The notes below the pieces were generated by a model that was not told the origin of the DNA, did not search any database, and saw only the letters and a program-made list of their open reading frames with translations. A program made the translations under genes and the position numbers. From an uncultured Lentisphaeria bacterium (GTDB lineage: Bacteria; Verrucomicrobiota; Lentisphaeria; Victivallales; Victivallaceae), in the NCBI GenBank assembly GCA_903863035.1, contig CAIPAT010000301.1, forward strand, positions 1 through 64,000: a DNA stretch of 64,000 bases. Reading direction: 5' to 3'. Each line of letters opens with the position of its first letter. The stretch's first letter is position 1. Below, one piece after another: positions 1 to 9,179 of this stretch.

Positions 1-94
1 ACACTTTTTTCATCAAGCTTGATACCGTTGTTCAGCGAGTGAACGAAGAGCTTGCCTTGCTGGCTGACCAAGCAGCAACAATAGCAAGCATGTT

Positions 95-718
95 TTGCTG
101 GCCATGGATAATAGCGGCAATTTGATTTTTAATTTGAATAACGATTACCAGGACTGGCTGCCTGCATATTGGCTTGCTAACCAGGGTGCAGTCCCCGGAA
201 CTGTCGGCTGGTGGTATGACTGTATTTCGCCTTATGTCGGAATTAAAAATGGCACTGCCGCCCGTAAAATTGGAGCAAAAAATGTTTTTCAGTGTCCGTC
301 TGACTTGCGGTACGGTCGCGCCGGGGTAAGCTATGGTATGAATGTGTTTATATCGCCGCCAACTAATACAGCAAATAATTCTACCCGCCATAAAATGTCA
401 AGGGCCAAATATTCCAGCAAAATCATGCTTCTGAGCGATACCGCAGGATTTGCGGGCGGCATAAAATACATGTTTGATGATCCATATGCCATTCAATACG
501 CAGCTAATGCCAAACCCCAGAATTACGGGGACGGTTTTGCTGTAGTTGATTTTCGCCATGTCAACACCAAGTTCAACTGGCTGGCTGTCGGCGGAAATGT
601 CACCGGTTATTCATATCCGGATTTGCAAACACAGTATAAAGATCAACGTCCAGGGTACGGCGATGACACCAGTTCATTCTGGTCAAAAGACTATGGGTCT
701 CCACCATGGTTCTATTAA
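95..718 (+). CDS. 5'-truncated pseudopilin-like secreted protein (C-terminal part)
   Basis: No function beyond the fold class can be assigned. The open frame lacks the N-terminal prepilin signal and hydrophobic helix that this family needs. The segment MDNSGN followed about 15 residues later by DWLP resembles the stretch right after the pilin helix in Lentisphaerota and Planctomycetes pseudopilins. The end, RHVNTKFNWLAVGGNVTGY, matches the spacing of their C-terminal H-X9-DG motif, with GG in place of DG. The frame is open back to a TGA at 65-67, so the gene either began off the window in another frame or is a 5'-truncated remnant. The start given is the first TTG; an ATG lies at 104-106. No convincing ribosome-binding site precedes either. 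Family assignment is moderate, intactness doubtful. Confidence 0.5.
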   Translation: MLAMDNSGNLIFNLNNDYQDWLPAYWLANQGAVPGTVGWWYDCISPYVGIKNGTAARKIGAKNVFQCPSDLRYGRAGVSYGMNVFISPPTNTANNSTRHKMSRAKYSSKIMLLSDTAGFAGGIKYMFDDPYAIQYAANAKPQNYGDGFAVVDFRHVNTKFNWLAVGGNVTGYSYPDLQTQYKDQRPGYGDDTSSFWSKDYGSPPWFY

Positions 719-880
719 AATTGCCGGGAACTGACGGCAAGAAAGATTAGTATAAAGTCTCGTTTGAATTTGATTTAATTTCTCATCGCTGGGTGAAACA
801 CGGGGATGAGGAATTAATATTGTTCTGCTCTTTTTATTATACTTCAACTATAATATATCATTACAAAGGAAAAATAAATT

Positions 881-3800
881 ATGCCAAGATTGCCGGTAAA
901 AATGTTAATGTTTATGGGGACAATTATATTGTTATGCAACATCATGACTGGTGCTGATAAACCGGTGTTGATGGGGATTTCGCGCATTGATGGTGACAAA
1001 TACAGCGTTGAATATGTTAAAGACTGCAAAGACGCTGCTTTCTTTGCAGGGCAAGGAGTCAAATCAGTGCTGATTGACTACAAGGCGCTTGCTTCGCTTG
1101 CAAATTTAAGAGAATACAATGTAATTATGTTGCGCGGACGTGAAGAAGGGGTTCATCTGTTGACTCCGGAAATTGCGAAACAGGGGGAAGCGCTGGGGCA
1201 GACTTTAAAACAATATGTCGAACAGGGCGGCAGTCTGCTGCTGCTGCCGCAGTCAGTTCGATATCCTAACGATCAGGATGAAAAGTACTGGAATGTGGTG
1301 TTAAAGCCGTTTAATCTTGAAATTCTGCATGAAGGTATTTTTGATCTGGAGAATCAGACGCAAAATGAGATTAAACCGGGATTTTTTGCAAAATTCTTCT
1401 TTACTGCAAACATTAAAAAGCATCCGGCGGTGGAGAATGTCAAGGGTCTGTGGCTGCCGCTGAACAGTTATTATCCGGCAGCCGGAACCCCGGCAATGAA
1501 ATACGGACCGGAATGGGAAGTTATCGTCAGCGGGGAAAAATCCGCGAAGAGTTTTTTAACTCATCCGTCATCAAATGAAATTATTGCGATGCCTGACAAG
1601 GCCGGTACTTACAAGGAGTCTCCGCCAATCGTCGCTGTACGGAATCTGGGGAAAGGGCGGATGGCTTGTCTGCCGCTGGATGTGATTTATACCGGACAGA
1701 ATTACGGCAATGCATTCTGGTCACATATTGTCGAAAGCGCTGGCGAGCCTAAATCAGGAAAGAAAAGCGATGGTATGCTGCTGATCGCCGGCCTGGCGAA
1801 ATGGCTGGGAGAAGGCAATCTCAATAACCCTGCATTCGGAACTGCGAAAATACCGGAGTACACGCCAATACAATTCGCGGAATCCTGTCAGCACGACAGT
1901 TATTCTTTCCCGAAACTGGCCGACGGTTGGTGGAAAAAATCCGCCACCGGTATCCTCGGAGCCCGCACAACTTATACTGACGGAACTGGCTCCGTGGCGG
2001 ACTACGTCAAAGCTGCTAAAGCAGCCGGGCTGGCTTATATCGTATTTACCGACCCGCTGGAATTATTGACCCCGCAAAAGCTTGACGCCTTAAAAGCCGA
2101 CTGCAAAAAGTATTCAGATAAAACTTTCTATGCATGTCCGGGCGTGGAATTCACCGACGGCTCAGGCGTCAGATGGGTATTCTGGGGTGAAAAAGTGGTC
2201 TGGCCGTCCGGCTCTTTCAAGCATATGAATTACACCTATCAGATATGGGATGATTCTAAAAAAGTCGTCAGCAATTTCGGTCAATATATTGGACTTTGCG
2301 GTTATGCCCCATCCGCCATAATTGATTATAAACAGCTGAGCTCAGTCGGGGCTTTTATGGAAAATATGTGGTGGTTCTATAATATTTTTCCGTATGCCTA
2401 TGATGGCGACAAGTTAATCGCGGATAACACAAAGGAATTGCAGTTGTCGCTGCGTGATCTGCGTTTTCTCGTTCCCATGCCTTACACCCGGATTAAAACT
2501 CCGACTGAAGTAAAACTTGCCAGGCATACCGCGCTGTCCGGGATCGGCATCGGCTCTCCGGAAGAAAATATGGCTAATGCTTTTAAAATTCTCAACGCCC
2601 GTTGCGCGTCGTCATATTATAAAGCCACAGATGTTACTGCGTTTGTCACTTATGGCGGATATGCACCGGCGGTGCTACGGATTTACAACAATCAGATGGA
2701 GGAGAACTGGCAGTTCACCCGCGGCGCCCAGCGGGTAAAGGTGCAGATTGACGCTTACAGCGAGGCCGGTATCAAGGAAATTAAACTGCTCGATCCTTCG
2801 AGCAATGATGTACTCCGCCGCTTTCTGCCTGCCACCGGAACAAAAACGTTTTCTCTGGCATTTGAACTGGTTCAGGACAAACAGCACTGGGTGATTGTAG
2901 AAATAACTGACGGCAGCGGGGCGAAGTCATATTCGAATTCCGTGCTGATTTTCAGCTATAAACAGGGACTTGCCCGCTGCGGCGACAATTTGAACATTCT
3001 CGGCTCGTTGGGCATGTACTGGCATCCTGACCGGAACCAGTCATTCCATTTTAACAAAGATTTCAGAAATGCCGAACTGTTCAGTGTGCAGGGGTGGGAC
3101 CGCGGCGGACCGGATTGTCCGGGGCCGGTGGGACAGTCCTGTGACTGGGTCAATATCAAAGGTGTTGGCGAATTCCCGTCTCCTGTGGATAAAAAGAAAA
3201 TCCTTGGTAAGCGCATGGATGTTCAGTTGGCCAGTCATAATCTTCAGATCGTAGATATGAAAATGGATGATCTGATGGAGAAGTTCGACAACAAAGACCG
3301 CCCCGGTCCTTCATTCGCCTCGATCTGCCGGAAAGTGGCGGACAATGAATATTTTGAACGGTTCGACCGCATGATTTCCCCGATGGACCGCATGGACCAC
3401 TACATCGCCTGGAATTTCCGCCGTCTGGCGGAAAGCATTCAGAACTACAAAGGCGATTATATGTGGCACGAAGGCTATGTGAAATTCAAAAAAGATGTGG
3501 TTCTGCAAGGCAATGTGCCGGTTCCGCTGGGCTGGATCACCATGCCGTTCAATCCGGAAAAAGGCTGGGGCAATACGTTGATTGTCAGAGATGGAGACAA
3601 GGAGGCCAGCAAGACTGAAATCAAGACAAAAGGCAATTCTATAAATAAGTCCGGGCAAATTGGCGGCGGCGGTTATATTGCTGTCATTAATAATCCGATC
3701 GGTTATATCGGCGTACTGGTTCCTCATGGCTATGAAATGAGCTATCAAGCTGCAATCCCCGGCAGATTATATGTCGGCATCGGCAAAAGCGGACAGGAAG

Positions 3801-4951
3801 TAAAGGCCGGAACAGTGCTCAAGTATGCCTATATCGCCGCGAATATTACTGATGATAAAAGTAATGACGGACAAAAGATGGCAGCACTGTCAAGGGCAAT
3901 GGATCTCGACGGCAGAGGTCCCGGCTATCCGGTTGAAGTAAAGACCGGCAAACTGCTTGATTCAACCTATTTCCTGACGATTCAGGCTGCCGGCAACGAG
4001 GCCGTATTTACCGCCGGGCCGCAATCCGACATCGGCATCGACCTGCCGGTAAAAATAGAAGGTGTTGAAGACAACGGCTGTGCCGCGATCTACAGTTCAA
4101 ACCGTCAATGGTTCAGGTTTATTGCGACGCTGAAAGATACCGCTTATTTCCAGGAGCCGGTAGATAAAAAGAATGATATCTGGGTGGGTAATGTATTTGT
4201 CGCTGATAACAAATCCATAAAGCTGACACTGGTCAAAGATGGTATTGGTGAAACGCGCAATCCGTTCCTGGAAATCCATAATCCGACTGATGCGCCGGTG
4301 AAAACCAGAATCTCATCTCCGGCCAATACTCCGGAATTCGGCGGAACCAGTTTTGAAGTGACCATTCCTGCCGGCTCAAGCTTTGTCAAAGAGCTGAGAA
4401 GCAGGATCAAACGTAATCTGGCCGTGAACGGTTCGTTTGAAAAAAGCGGAGGGATGTTGAAAGTTCATGCTGATTTGCTCACTAAAGCCGGATTCAAGCT
4501 GGATTTCAAGCTTGCTGACTGGCCGGCGCAATGGCTGATTAATAACTCCACCCAGCCATGCAAAGTCACTACGGTCAGTGCGGATGACGCGCAGGACGGC
4601 AAACGGTATATCCGCGTCGCTGCCGGACCGGAAAGTGTTCATATCAATCCAGCTGTCAGGCCGCTGCCAGGCGACCGCAAATATAAATGCATATTCTTCG
4701 CCAGAGGTACTCCGCTGGAGCAGGACGGTGCGACTTATGAACCGAAAGTCAGATTTTCGGTCTACACTTTCAAGTTGCCGGAAGGCAAGTGGTACGGCGG
4801 CAAACAGTATGAAACTGTTGAACTGGCCAAAGACTGGAAGGAATACACCTTTGAAACAACTAAATTCGATTCGGATGACGGGATTATTCCCGCAATCGAA
4901 CTGACCGGCAACTGTGATCTGGACAATGTCAGATTTATAGAAGCGGAATAA
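881..4951 (+). CDS. Very large secreted protein: amidotransferase-like N-terminus, degenerate PHP-like domain, Ig-like and CBM-like modules
   Basis: A 1356-residue exported protein of unknown activity. Residues 1-25 form a signal peptide (two Lys/Arg, then a hydrophobic core ending near TGA). Residues about 30-300 look like a ThuA/type-1 amidotransferase-like flavodoxin fold, of the kind attached to glycosidases (YVEQGGSLLLLPQS). Residues about 365-440 follow the outline of a PHP domain (TYTDGTGS, then IVFTDPLEL, then CPGVEFTDG), but the metal-binding His residues expected at HxH and TDH are absent. An Ig-like beta segment lies near 640-720. Residues about 1177-1356 are a jelly-roll carbohydrate-binding-like module, opening LAVNGSFEKSG and closing DNVRF. 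A similar opening and closing occur in the next gene. AAAGGA lies about 9 bases before the ATG. A role in surface glycan handling is inferred only from the modules. Confidence 0.75.
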   Translation: MPRLPVKMLMFMGTIILLCNIMTGADKPVLMGISRIDGDKYSVEYVKDCKDAAFFAGQGVKSVLIDYKALASLANLREYNVIMLRGREEGVHLLTPEIAKQGEALGQTLKQYVEQGGSLLLLPQSVRYPNDQDEKYWNVVLKPFNLEILHEGIFDLENQTQNEIKPGFFAKFFFTANIKKHPAVENVKGLWLPLNSYYPAAGTPAMKYGPEWEVIVSGEKSAKSFLTHPSSNEIIAMPDKAGTYKESPPIVAVRNLGKGRMACLPLDVIYTGQNYGNAFWSHIVESAGEPKSGKKSDGMLLIAGLAKWLGEGNLNNPAFGTAKIPEYTPIQFAESCQHDSYSFPKLADGWWKKSATGILGARTTYTDGTGSVADYVKAAKAAGLAYIVFTDPLELLTPQKLDALKADCKKYSDKTFYACPGVEFTDGSGVRWVFWGEKVVWPSGSFKHMNYTYQIWDDSKKVVSNFGQYIGLCGYAPSAIIDYKQLSSVGAFMENMWWFYNIFPYAYDGDKLIADNTKELQLSLRDLRFLVPMPYTRIKTPTEVKLARHTALSGIGIGSPEENMANAFKILNARCASSYYKATDVTAFVTYGGYAPAVLRIYNNQMEENWQFTRGAQRVKVQIDAYSEAGIKEIKLLDPSSNDVLRRFLPATGTKTFSLAFELVQDKQHWVIVEITDGSGAKSYSNSVLIFSYKQGLARCGDNLNILGSLGMYWHPDRNQSFHFNKDFRNAELFSVQGWDRGGPDCPGPVGQSCDWVNIKGVGEFPSPVDKKKILGKRMDVQLASHNLQIVDMKMDDLMEKFDNKDRPGPSFASICRKVADNEYFERFDRMISPMDRMDHYIAWNFRRLAESIQNYKGDYMWHEGYVKFKKDVVLQGNVPVPLGWITMPFNPEKGWGNTLIVRDGDKEASKTEIKTKGNSINKSGQIGGGGYIAVINNPIGYIGVLVPHGYEMSYQAAIPGRLYVGIGKSGQEVKAGTVLKYAYIAANITDDKSNDGQKMAALSRAMDLDGRGPGYPVEVKTGKLLDSTYFLTIQAAGNEAVFTAGPQSDIGIDLPVKIEGVEDNGCAAIYSSNRQWFRFIATLKDTAYFQEPVDKKNDIWVGNVFVADNKSIKLTLVKDGIGETRNPFLEIHNPTDAPVKTRISSPANTPEFGGTSFEVTIPAGSSFVKELRSRIKRNLAVNGSFEKSGGMLKVHADLLTKAGFKLDFKLADWPAQWLINNSTQPCKVTTVSADDAQDGKRYIRVAAGPESVHINPAVRPLPGDRKYKCIFFARGTPLEQDGATYEPKVRFSVYTFKLPEGKWYGGKQYETVELAKDWKEYTFETTKFDSDDGIIPAIELTGNCDLDNVRFIEAE

Positions 4952-5084
4952 TTTTTAAACAAGGCAAAGAACGGTAACCTTGCTGGATACTTATGCCCTC
5001 GGTAATTGTCTGGTTGATGGAAAATTATCCGAATTATGATTATAGTAATGAGTAACCCTTAAAATAAACAAGGAGAAAGACCAA

Positions 5085-5642
5085 ATGAAAAAGTCCATTG
5101 CAATCGCCGCCTTAATCGGAACCGCCATACTTGTCCATGCCGAATTCAAAGAACTGCAGATCAACGGCAGTTTCGAGGCATTGGACAATAACAACATGCC
5201 GGTTAAATGGGTCAACAATGATGTGTTTAAAGCTGAAGGCAAACTCGGCAAGGTAGCGGTATTAACCGAAGGCGCTCAGGAAGGCAAAAATTGTGTTGAA
5301 ATTAAAACTTCCCCATCCGAACTGGTTCATTTTTTCAGCGGGAACATGGCTGATGTCAAGCCCGGCGATAAAATCAAAATTTCTTATTACATAAAAGGAA
5401 CCGGCAATATTCGCGCCGGCGTTTATGTTTATAATGCCAAAACAGTATGGTGCGGTGACTTAGTGCAGGAAACAGAAAGTATTGACGCAAAGGACTGGAC
5501 ATTGAAGGAAGTTACGCTGGAAGTACCGGATAAAGAATATCCCGGTAAAGGCCAGACCGGTAAAGTACGTCCGCTGTTCCAGGTTGACGGTGATGCCGCG
5601 CTGCAAATCGACAATGTCAAGTTTTCAGTGGAAACTAAGTAA
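5085..5642 (+). CDS. Small secreted protein made of one carbohydrate-binding-like module
   Basis: A 185-residue protein with a clear signal peptide (MKKSIAIAALIGTAILVHA, cleavage before EFKEL). The rest is a single beta-rich module opening LQINGSFEALDNNN and closing LQIDNVKFSVETK. This is the pattern of CBM4/9-type or similar jelly rolls, where the terminal D-N-V-x-F strand is typical. The last module of the 1356-residue protein just upstream has the same opening (NGSFE) and closing (DNVRF), so the two are probably paralogous modules that bind the same kind of ligand. A strong AAGGAG lies 9 bases before the ATG. The 133-base gap to the upstream gene allows either co-transcription or an independent promoter. 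Ligand unknown. Confidence 0.7.
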   Translation: MKKSIAIAALIGTAILVHAEFKELQINGSFEALDNNNMPVKWVNNDVFKAEGKLGKVAVLTEGAQEGKNCVEIKTSPSELVHFFSGNMADVKPGDKIKISYYIKGTGNIRAGVYVYNAKTVWCGDLVQETESIDAKDWTLKEVTLEVPDKEYPGKGQTGKVRPLFQVDGDAALQIDNVKFSVETK

Positions 5643-6180
5643 AGGATTTCTGCGGCACATCCTGCCACAGGGGCCTGCCACCTTGTGAAACTTTCACATC
5701 CCGGGGCGGGCCGGATTAAAAAATAAAGAAAATATTCTGTCCGGACAGTGTTGCGTGAGGTTCCGGATTTGTTATTATTTTATTGTTCGCTCCTGGGGAT
5801 TAAAAGACGCGGAAAAAGAAGCTGAAGTGAGCATTTGAGTATAATAAACAGGATAAATGATTTGTGAAGTATTATCAAATTTAGCTGCAATCGCGGAATT
5901 CACTCTGTGCAGATATACTAATCCGGTATGAGGCATACGGGCAGGGTTGTATTAGGCGGTGGAAGATTTATATTGATATACAGTTTTTAACGCCAGTTTT
6001 TTTAGCGGCACAAGGCTTGAAATTTCGGGCATAGGAGTTGTCAAGGTCATTCGTGAACGGCTCCAGGATTCAGAGCTCTGAGTTATGTAAAATACATTGC
6101 CTTCGTCAAATTCACTGGATTTTTTAATATCCGGATGGGATTGCAGGGCGCTGATTACAATTGAGGGAAACAGGTGATTT
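5643..6180. other. 538-base intergenic region with a perfect TGTGAAA-C-TTTCACA palindrome
   Basis: No gene was recognised here. The only structured feature is a perfect 7-1-7 inverted repeat at 5684-5698, TGTGAAA-C-TTTCACA. It resembles a CRP-type half-site pair (TGTGA/TCACA) but with a spacer of five rather than six, and could also be an operator for another regulator. It has no T-tract, so it is not a standard terminator. A minus-strand frame runs from inside the GH3 gene down to 5952 but matches nothing known. Confidence 0.4.
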
Positions 6181-8706
6181 ATGGAAAAGTTTGTTAACGG
6201 AAACATTGAGAAAGAAATAGATAATCTCTTACCGCAAATGACATTGGAGGAAAAGGTGTGGCTGTGCCATGGCTGTTCCGGTATGGAGGCGGGAGGTATT
6301 CCGCGATTTAATATTGGCAGAGCCGCAATGGTGGACGGGCCGCAGGGGGTTCGCCTTGAAGACGGCCGAACTGCCACTGCAATGCCGTCAGGCATGTCGC
6401 TGGCCTGCACCTGGTCGGAAGAAACTGCCCGTGAATATGGCGCACTGCTTGGACGTGAAGTCATCGGCACAGGCAATCATGTCAGCCTGGGGCCTGCTCT
6501 TAATATGATGCGGACGCCGCTTAACGGGCGCAATTTCGAATACATGGGCGAGGATCCGGTACTGGCGGGCAAAATAGCCGCCGGCTATATTCGCGGCTGC
6601 CAGAGTGAAGGCGCCGCCGCCACCCCGAAGCACCTGGCGCTTAATAATCAGGAAATATGCCGCACTACCGGCAGTTCAAATATTGATGAGCGGGCGATGC
6701 GGGAAATTTATCTTACGGCATTTGAGATACTTACTAAAGAAGCTCAGCCGTGGATGATGATGTCGGCATACAACAAGATCAACGGCACTTATGCGTCCGC
6801 CTGCAAACTTGTGCAGCAGGACATTGTCAAAGATGAATGGGGCTTTGACGGGGTGATGGTTTCGGACTGGGGCGGCGCGCATAGCACTAAAGGATGCGCA
6901 TTGGGCGGGCTTGATCTGGAAATGGGGCAGGGAACTAATTCGATTATGGGTGCTCCGTTGATGGAACTTGTCAGGAATGGCGAAATCATGGAGTCTGTTA
7001 TTGACGAAAAAGTCCGCCGGATGCTCCGCTTGTTTTTCCGGCTGGGGATAATGGACGGCAGTAAAAAGCAACGCGCCGGCGAATGCGATACCCCCCGGCA
7101 TCACGCGCTGGTCCGCAAGTTTGCCGCTGAAGGTATGGTGTTATTGAAGAATGACAATAATATTTTGCCGCTGAACAGCAAAAAGATTAAAAAGATTGCA
7201 GTAATCGGTCCTAATGCGGATTTTAAACATTCGACTGGTCCGCTTGAAGTTTGCGGCGGCAGCGGCGCAGTTCATCCGGCTTATGAAATAACTCCATTGG
7301 AGGGGATTCGCAGGTATTGCAGTGATAATGGAATTGAAGTGCTTTATACGTCTGGAGAAGAGTTTGCCTGCAATTCGGTTATTCCGCAGTCATTGCTGAG
7401 TCATGCAGGCCATGCGGGGTTATCCGCCGAGTATTTTCATTCTGTTGAAGAGATGAATTCCGGCGGCGCTGCATATATGACATTGGTAAACTGCAATATG
7501 CAGTTAAACTGGAATAGAATTCAAGCTGTGGCGGGAGTCAAGGCCGATCTGCCTGATAAGGATTTTGCGGTTCGCTGGACCGGCCGGCTTACGCCTGACC
7601 ATGACGGCGAATCTGAACTTATGGTTTACTGCCTCCACGGTTATGTCAGGGTATGGCTTGACGGCAAAGAGATTATTGCGACCGAGCAAAATATGCGCAA
7701 CCGCCAGGCAGGCTGGAAATTCAATGCCGTTGCAGGGCGGAGCTATTCGCTTAAGATTGAGTTCGTCTGTACTTCCGGCGATCCGGAGTTTAAGCTTTTA
7801 TGGAAATTTGATATGCCCGGCAGTTATAATGAAGCGAAGAGAATTGCGGAGCAGGCTGATTTTGTGATTTTCTGCGGCGGAACCAATCATATGTATGATA
7901 AGGAAGCAATCGGCTGGGGAGACGTCCCCGGCGGAGATATTCCAGATTTAAAATTGATTGGCAATCAGGATGCCCTGATTAATGAACTGGCATCGGTAAA
8001 TCCGAATATTGCCGTGGTGTTGACCAATGGCTCGGTCGTTGACGTCGAACCCTGGATTAATAACGTGCCTGCACTGCTGGAAATGTGGTATCCGGGAATG
8101 GAAGGCGGCAATGCTCTGGCGGATGTACTGTTTGGCAGTTATAATCCCGGCGGAAAATTATGCTGCACCTGGGGAAAGAAGCTGCTGGATTATGCCTGCC
8201 ATGCCAACGGCAGCTATCCCGGAGTTAGAACCGGCGACAATCCTCATGTAAATTATAATGAAGGCATTTTTATCGGATACCGTCATTTTGACCAGGCGGA
8301 AATTAAGCCGCGTTTCCCGTTCGGTTTCGGCTTGAGCTACAGCAGTTTTAAAACCAGTCTGGCCGGCTTCAAAGTAATTAACGACAGAGCTGGCAATCCG
8401 GAGGTGTATATTGAAGTGGAAGTTACAAATACCGGCAAATGTGCTGGAAGCGAAGTAGTACAAGTCTATGTCGGTGATGATGAGTCTTCGCAGCCGCGCC
8501 CTCTAAAAGAGCTGAAAGATTTTAAAAAGGTATATCTGGAAGCCGGAGTTTCTGCCACCGTAACTTTCAATTTGACTTTTCGCGCGTTTGCCTGCTGGTC
8601 ATCTTCAATCCGGGAGTGGGAAGTGGAGTCTGGCAGTTTTACGATTTATATTGGAACGTCCGCCGGAGATATTAACCATACTGAAAAAATCGCCATTTCA
8701 GGATGA
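6181..8706 (+). CDS. Glycoside hydrolase family 3 beta-glycosidase with PA14 insert
   Basis: A retaining GH3 enzyme that probably releases terminal beta-linked sugars (beta-glucosidase or beta-xylosidase type). The N-terminal TIM-barrel-like domain holds the nucleophile motif GVMVSDWGG, with Asp229 as the presumed nucleophile, and the GRNFEYMGEDP and TPKHLALNNQE substrate-binding stretches. The second alpha/beta domain starts near residue 310. It is interrupted at about residues 410-545 by a PA14 module (GLSAEYFHS to FKLLWKF), as in a known GH3 subgroup. A fibronectin III-like domain closes the protein (EVEVTNTGKCAGSEVVQVYV). There is no signal peptide, so it probably acts in the cytoplasm on imported oligosaccharides. 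Length (841 aa) is normal for PA14-GH3 enzymes. GAGGGAAACAGG precedes the ATG. Exact substrate is not predictable from sequence alone. Confidence 0.93.
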   Translation: MEKFVNGNIEKEIDNLLPQMTLEEKVWLCHGCSGMEAGGIPRFNIGRAAMVDGPQGVRLEDGRTATAMPSGMSLACTWSEETAREYGALLGREVIGTGNHVSLGPALNMMRTPLNGRNFEYMGEDPVLAGKIAAGYIRGCQSEGAAATPKHLALNNQEICRTTGSSNIDERAMREIYLTAFEILTKEAQPWMMMSAYNKINGTYASACKLVQQDIVKDEWGFDGVMVSDWGGAHSTKGCALGGLDLEMGQGTNSIMGAPLMELVRNGEIMESVIDEKVRRMLRLFFRLGIMDGSKKQRAGECDTPRHHALVRKFAAEGMVLLKNDNNILPLNSKKIKKIAVIGPNADFKHSTGPLEVCGGSGAVHPAYEITPLEGIRRYCSDNGIEVLYTSGEEFACNSVIPQSLLSHAGHAGLSAEYFHSVEEMNSGGAAYMTLVNCNMQLNWNRIQAVAGVKADLPDKDFAVRWTGRLTPDHDGESELMVYCLHGYVRVWLDGKEIIATEQNMRNRQAGWKFNAVAGRSYSLKIEFVCTSGDPEFKLLWKFDMPGSYNEAKRIAEQADFVIFCGGTNHMYDKEAIGWGDVPGGDIPDLKLIGNQDALINELASVNPNIAVVLTNGSVVDVEPWINNVPALLEMWYPGMEGGNALADVLFGSYNPGGKLCCTWGKKLLDYACHANGSYPGVRTGDNPHVNYNEGIFIGYRHFDQAEIKPRFPFGFGLSYSSFKTSLAGFKVINDRAGNPEVYIEVEVTNTGKCAGSEVVQVYVGDDESSQPRPLKELKDFKKVYLEAGVSATVTFNLTFRAFACWSSSIREWEVESGSFTIYIGTSAGDINHTEKIAISG

Positions 8707-8935
8707 GCAGGTTTTATACCGATTCGTCATCAAAAATGACTGCAGGACAATTCTTGAAATTTTCATAACTCGTGATGTATTGACTGGATGTGGAAAAAAA
8801 CCGGCATGGAAGTCGGCTTTCTATTGGTGCAATATGGGGGAAGAACGGAGCCGGAAAATACTTCCCAGTCTTCCCAGTACTCCCAAGCTCATTATGCAAA
8901 TGTCCCAAACGGGGAGAAACTGTTATTGGAAACAG

Positions 8936-8968
8936 AAAAAAACCGCCAGAGACATAACTCGCCGGCGG
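8936..8968 (-). terminator. Rho-independent terminator of the oxygen-defence operon
   Basis: On the minus strand, just after the rubredoxin stop, a hairpin with arms CCGCC (8964-8968) and GGCGG (8943-8947) and an inner GAG/CTC pairing is followed by seven T. It sits where the six-gene minus-strand operon ends. Confidence 0.75.
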
Positions 8969-8983
8969 GATGATATTGGTTGA

Positions 8984-9145
8984 TTATTCTACAGGGCTGA
9001 AGCTGTCTTTGCTGACGCCGCATTCCGGGCAGACCCAGTCTTCGGGGATGTCCTTGAATTCTGTTCCCGGCTTGATGCCGTTATCCGGATCGCCGACTGC
9101 GGGGTTATAGATGTAACCGCATACATCACATACGAATTTTTGCAT
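8984..9145 (-). CDS. Rubredoxin
   Basis: A 53-residue electron carrier with a single Fe(Cys)4 site formed by Cys6, Cys9, Cys39 and Cys42 (VCDVCG and VCPECG knuckles). The conserved core aromatics (Tyr11, Tyr13, Phe30, Trp37) are present. The frame is open further upstream, but the ATG at 9145 has AAGGAGA at the right distance and matches the family length, so it was chosen. It is the last gene of the operon, 34 bases after the flavodiiron protein gene. Rubredoxin is the known electron donor to flavodiiron proteins, rubrerythrin and superoxide reductase, all encoded just upstream, so that is its likely role. Confidence 0.95.
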   Translation of the reverse strand: MQKFVCDVCGYIYNPAVGDPDNGIKPGTEFKDIPEDWVCPECGVSKDSFSPVE

Positions 9146-9179
9146 TTTCAATCTCCTTTTTTGTGGTTTTCTACTTTTG

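Noticed and set aside
5952-6180. Minus-strand frame ahead of the GH3 gene, possible gene remnant
   Set aside because: It runs into the GH3 coding sequence on the opposite strand and shows no recognisable domain.
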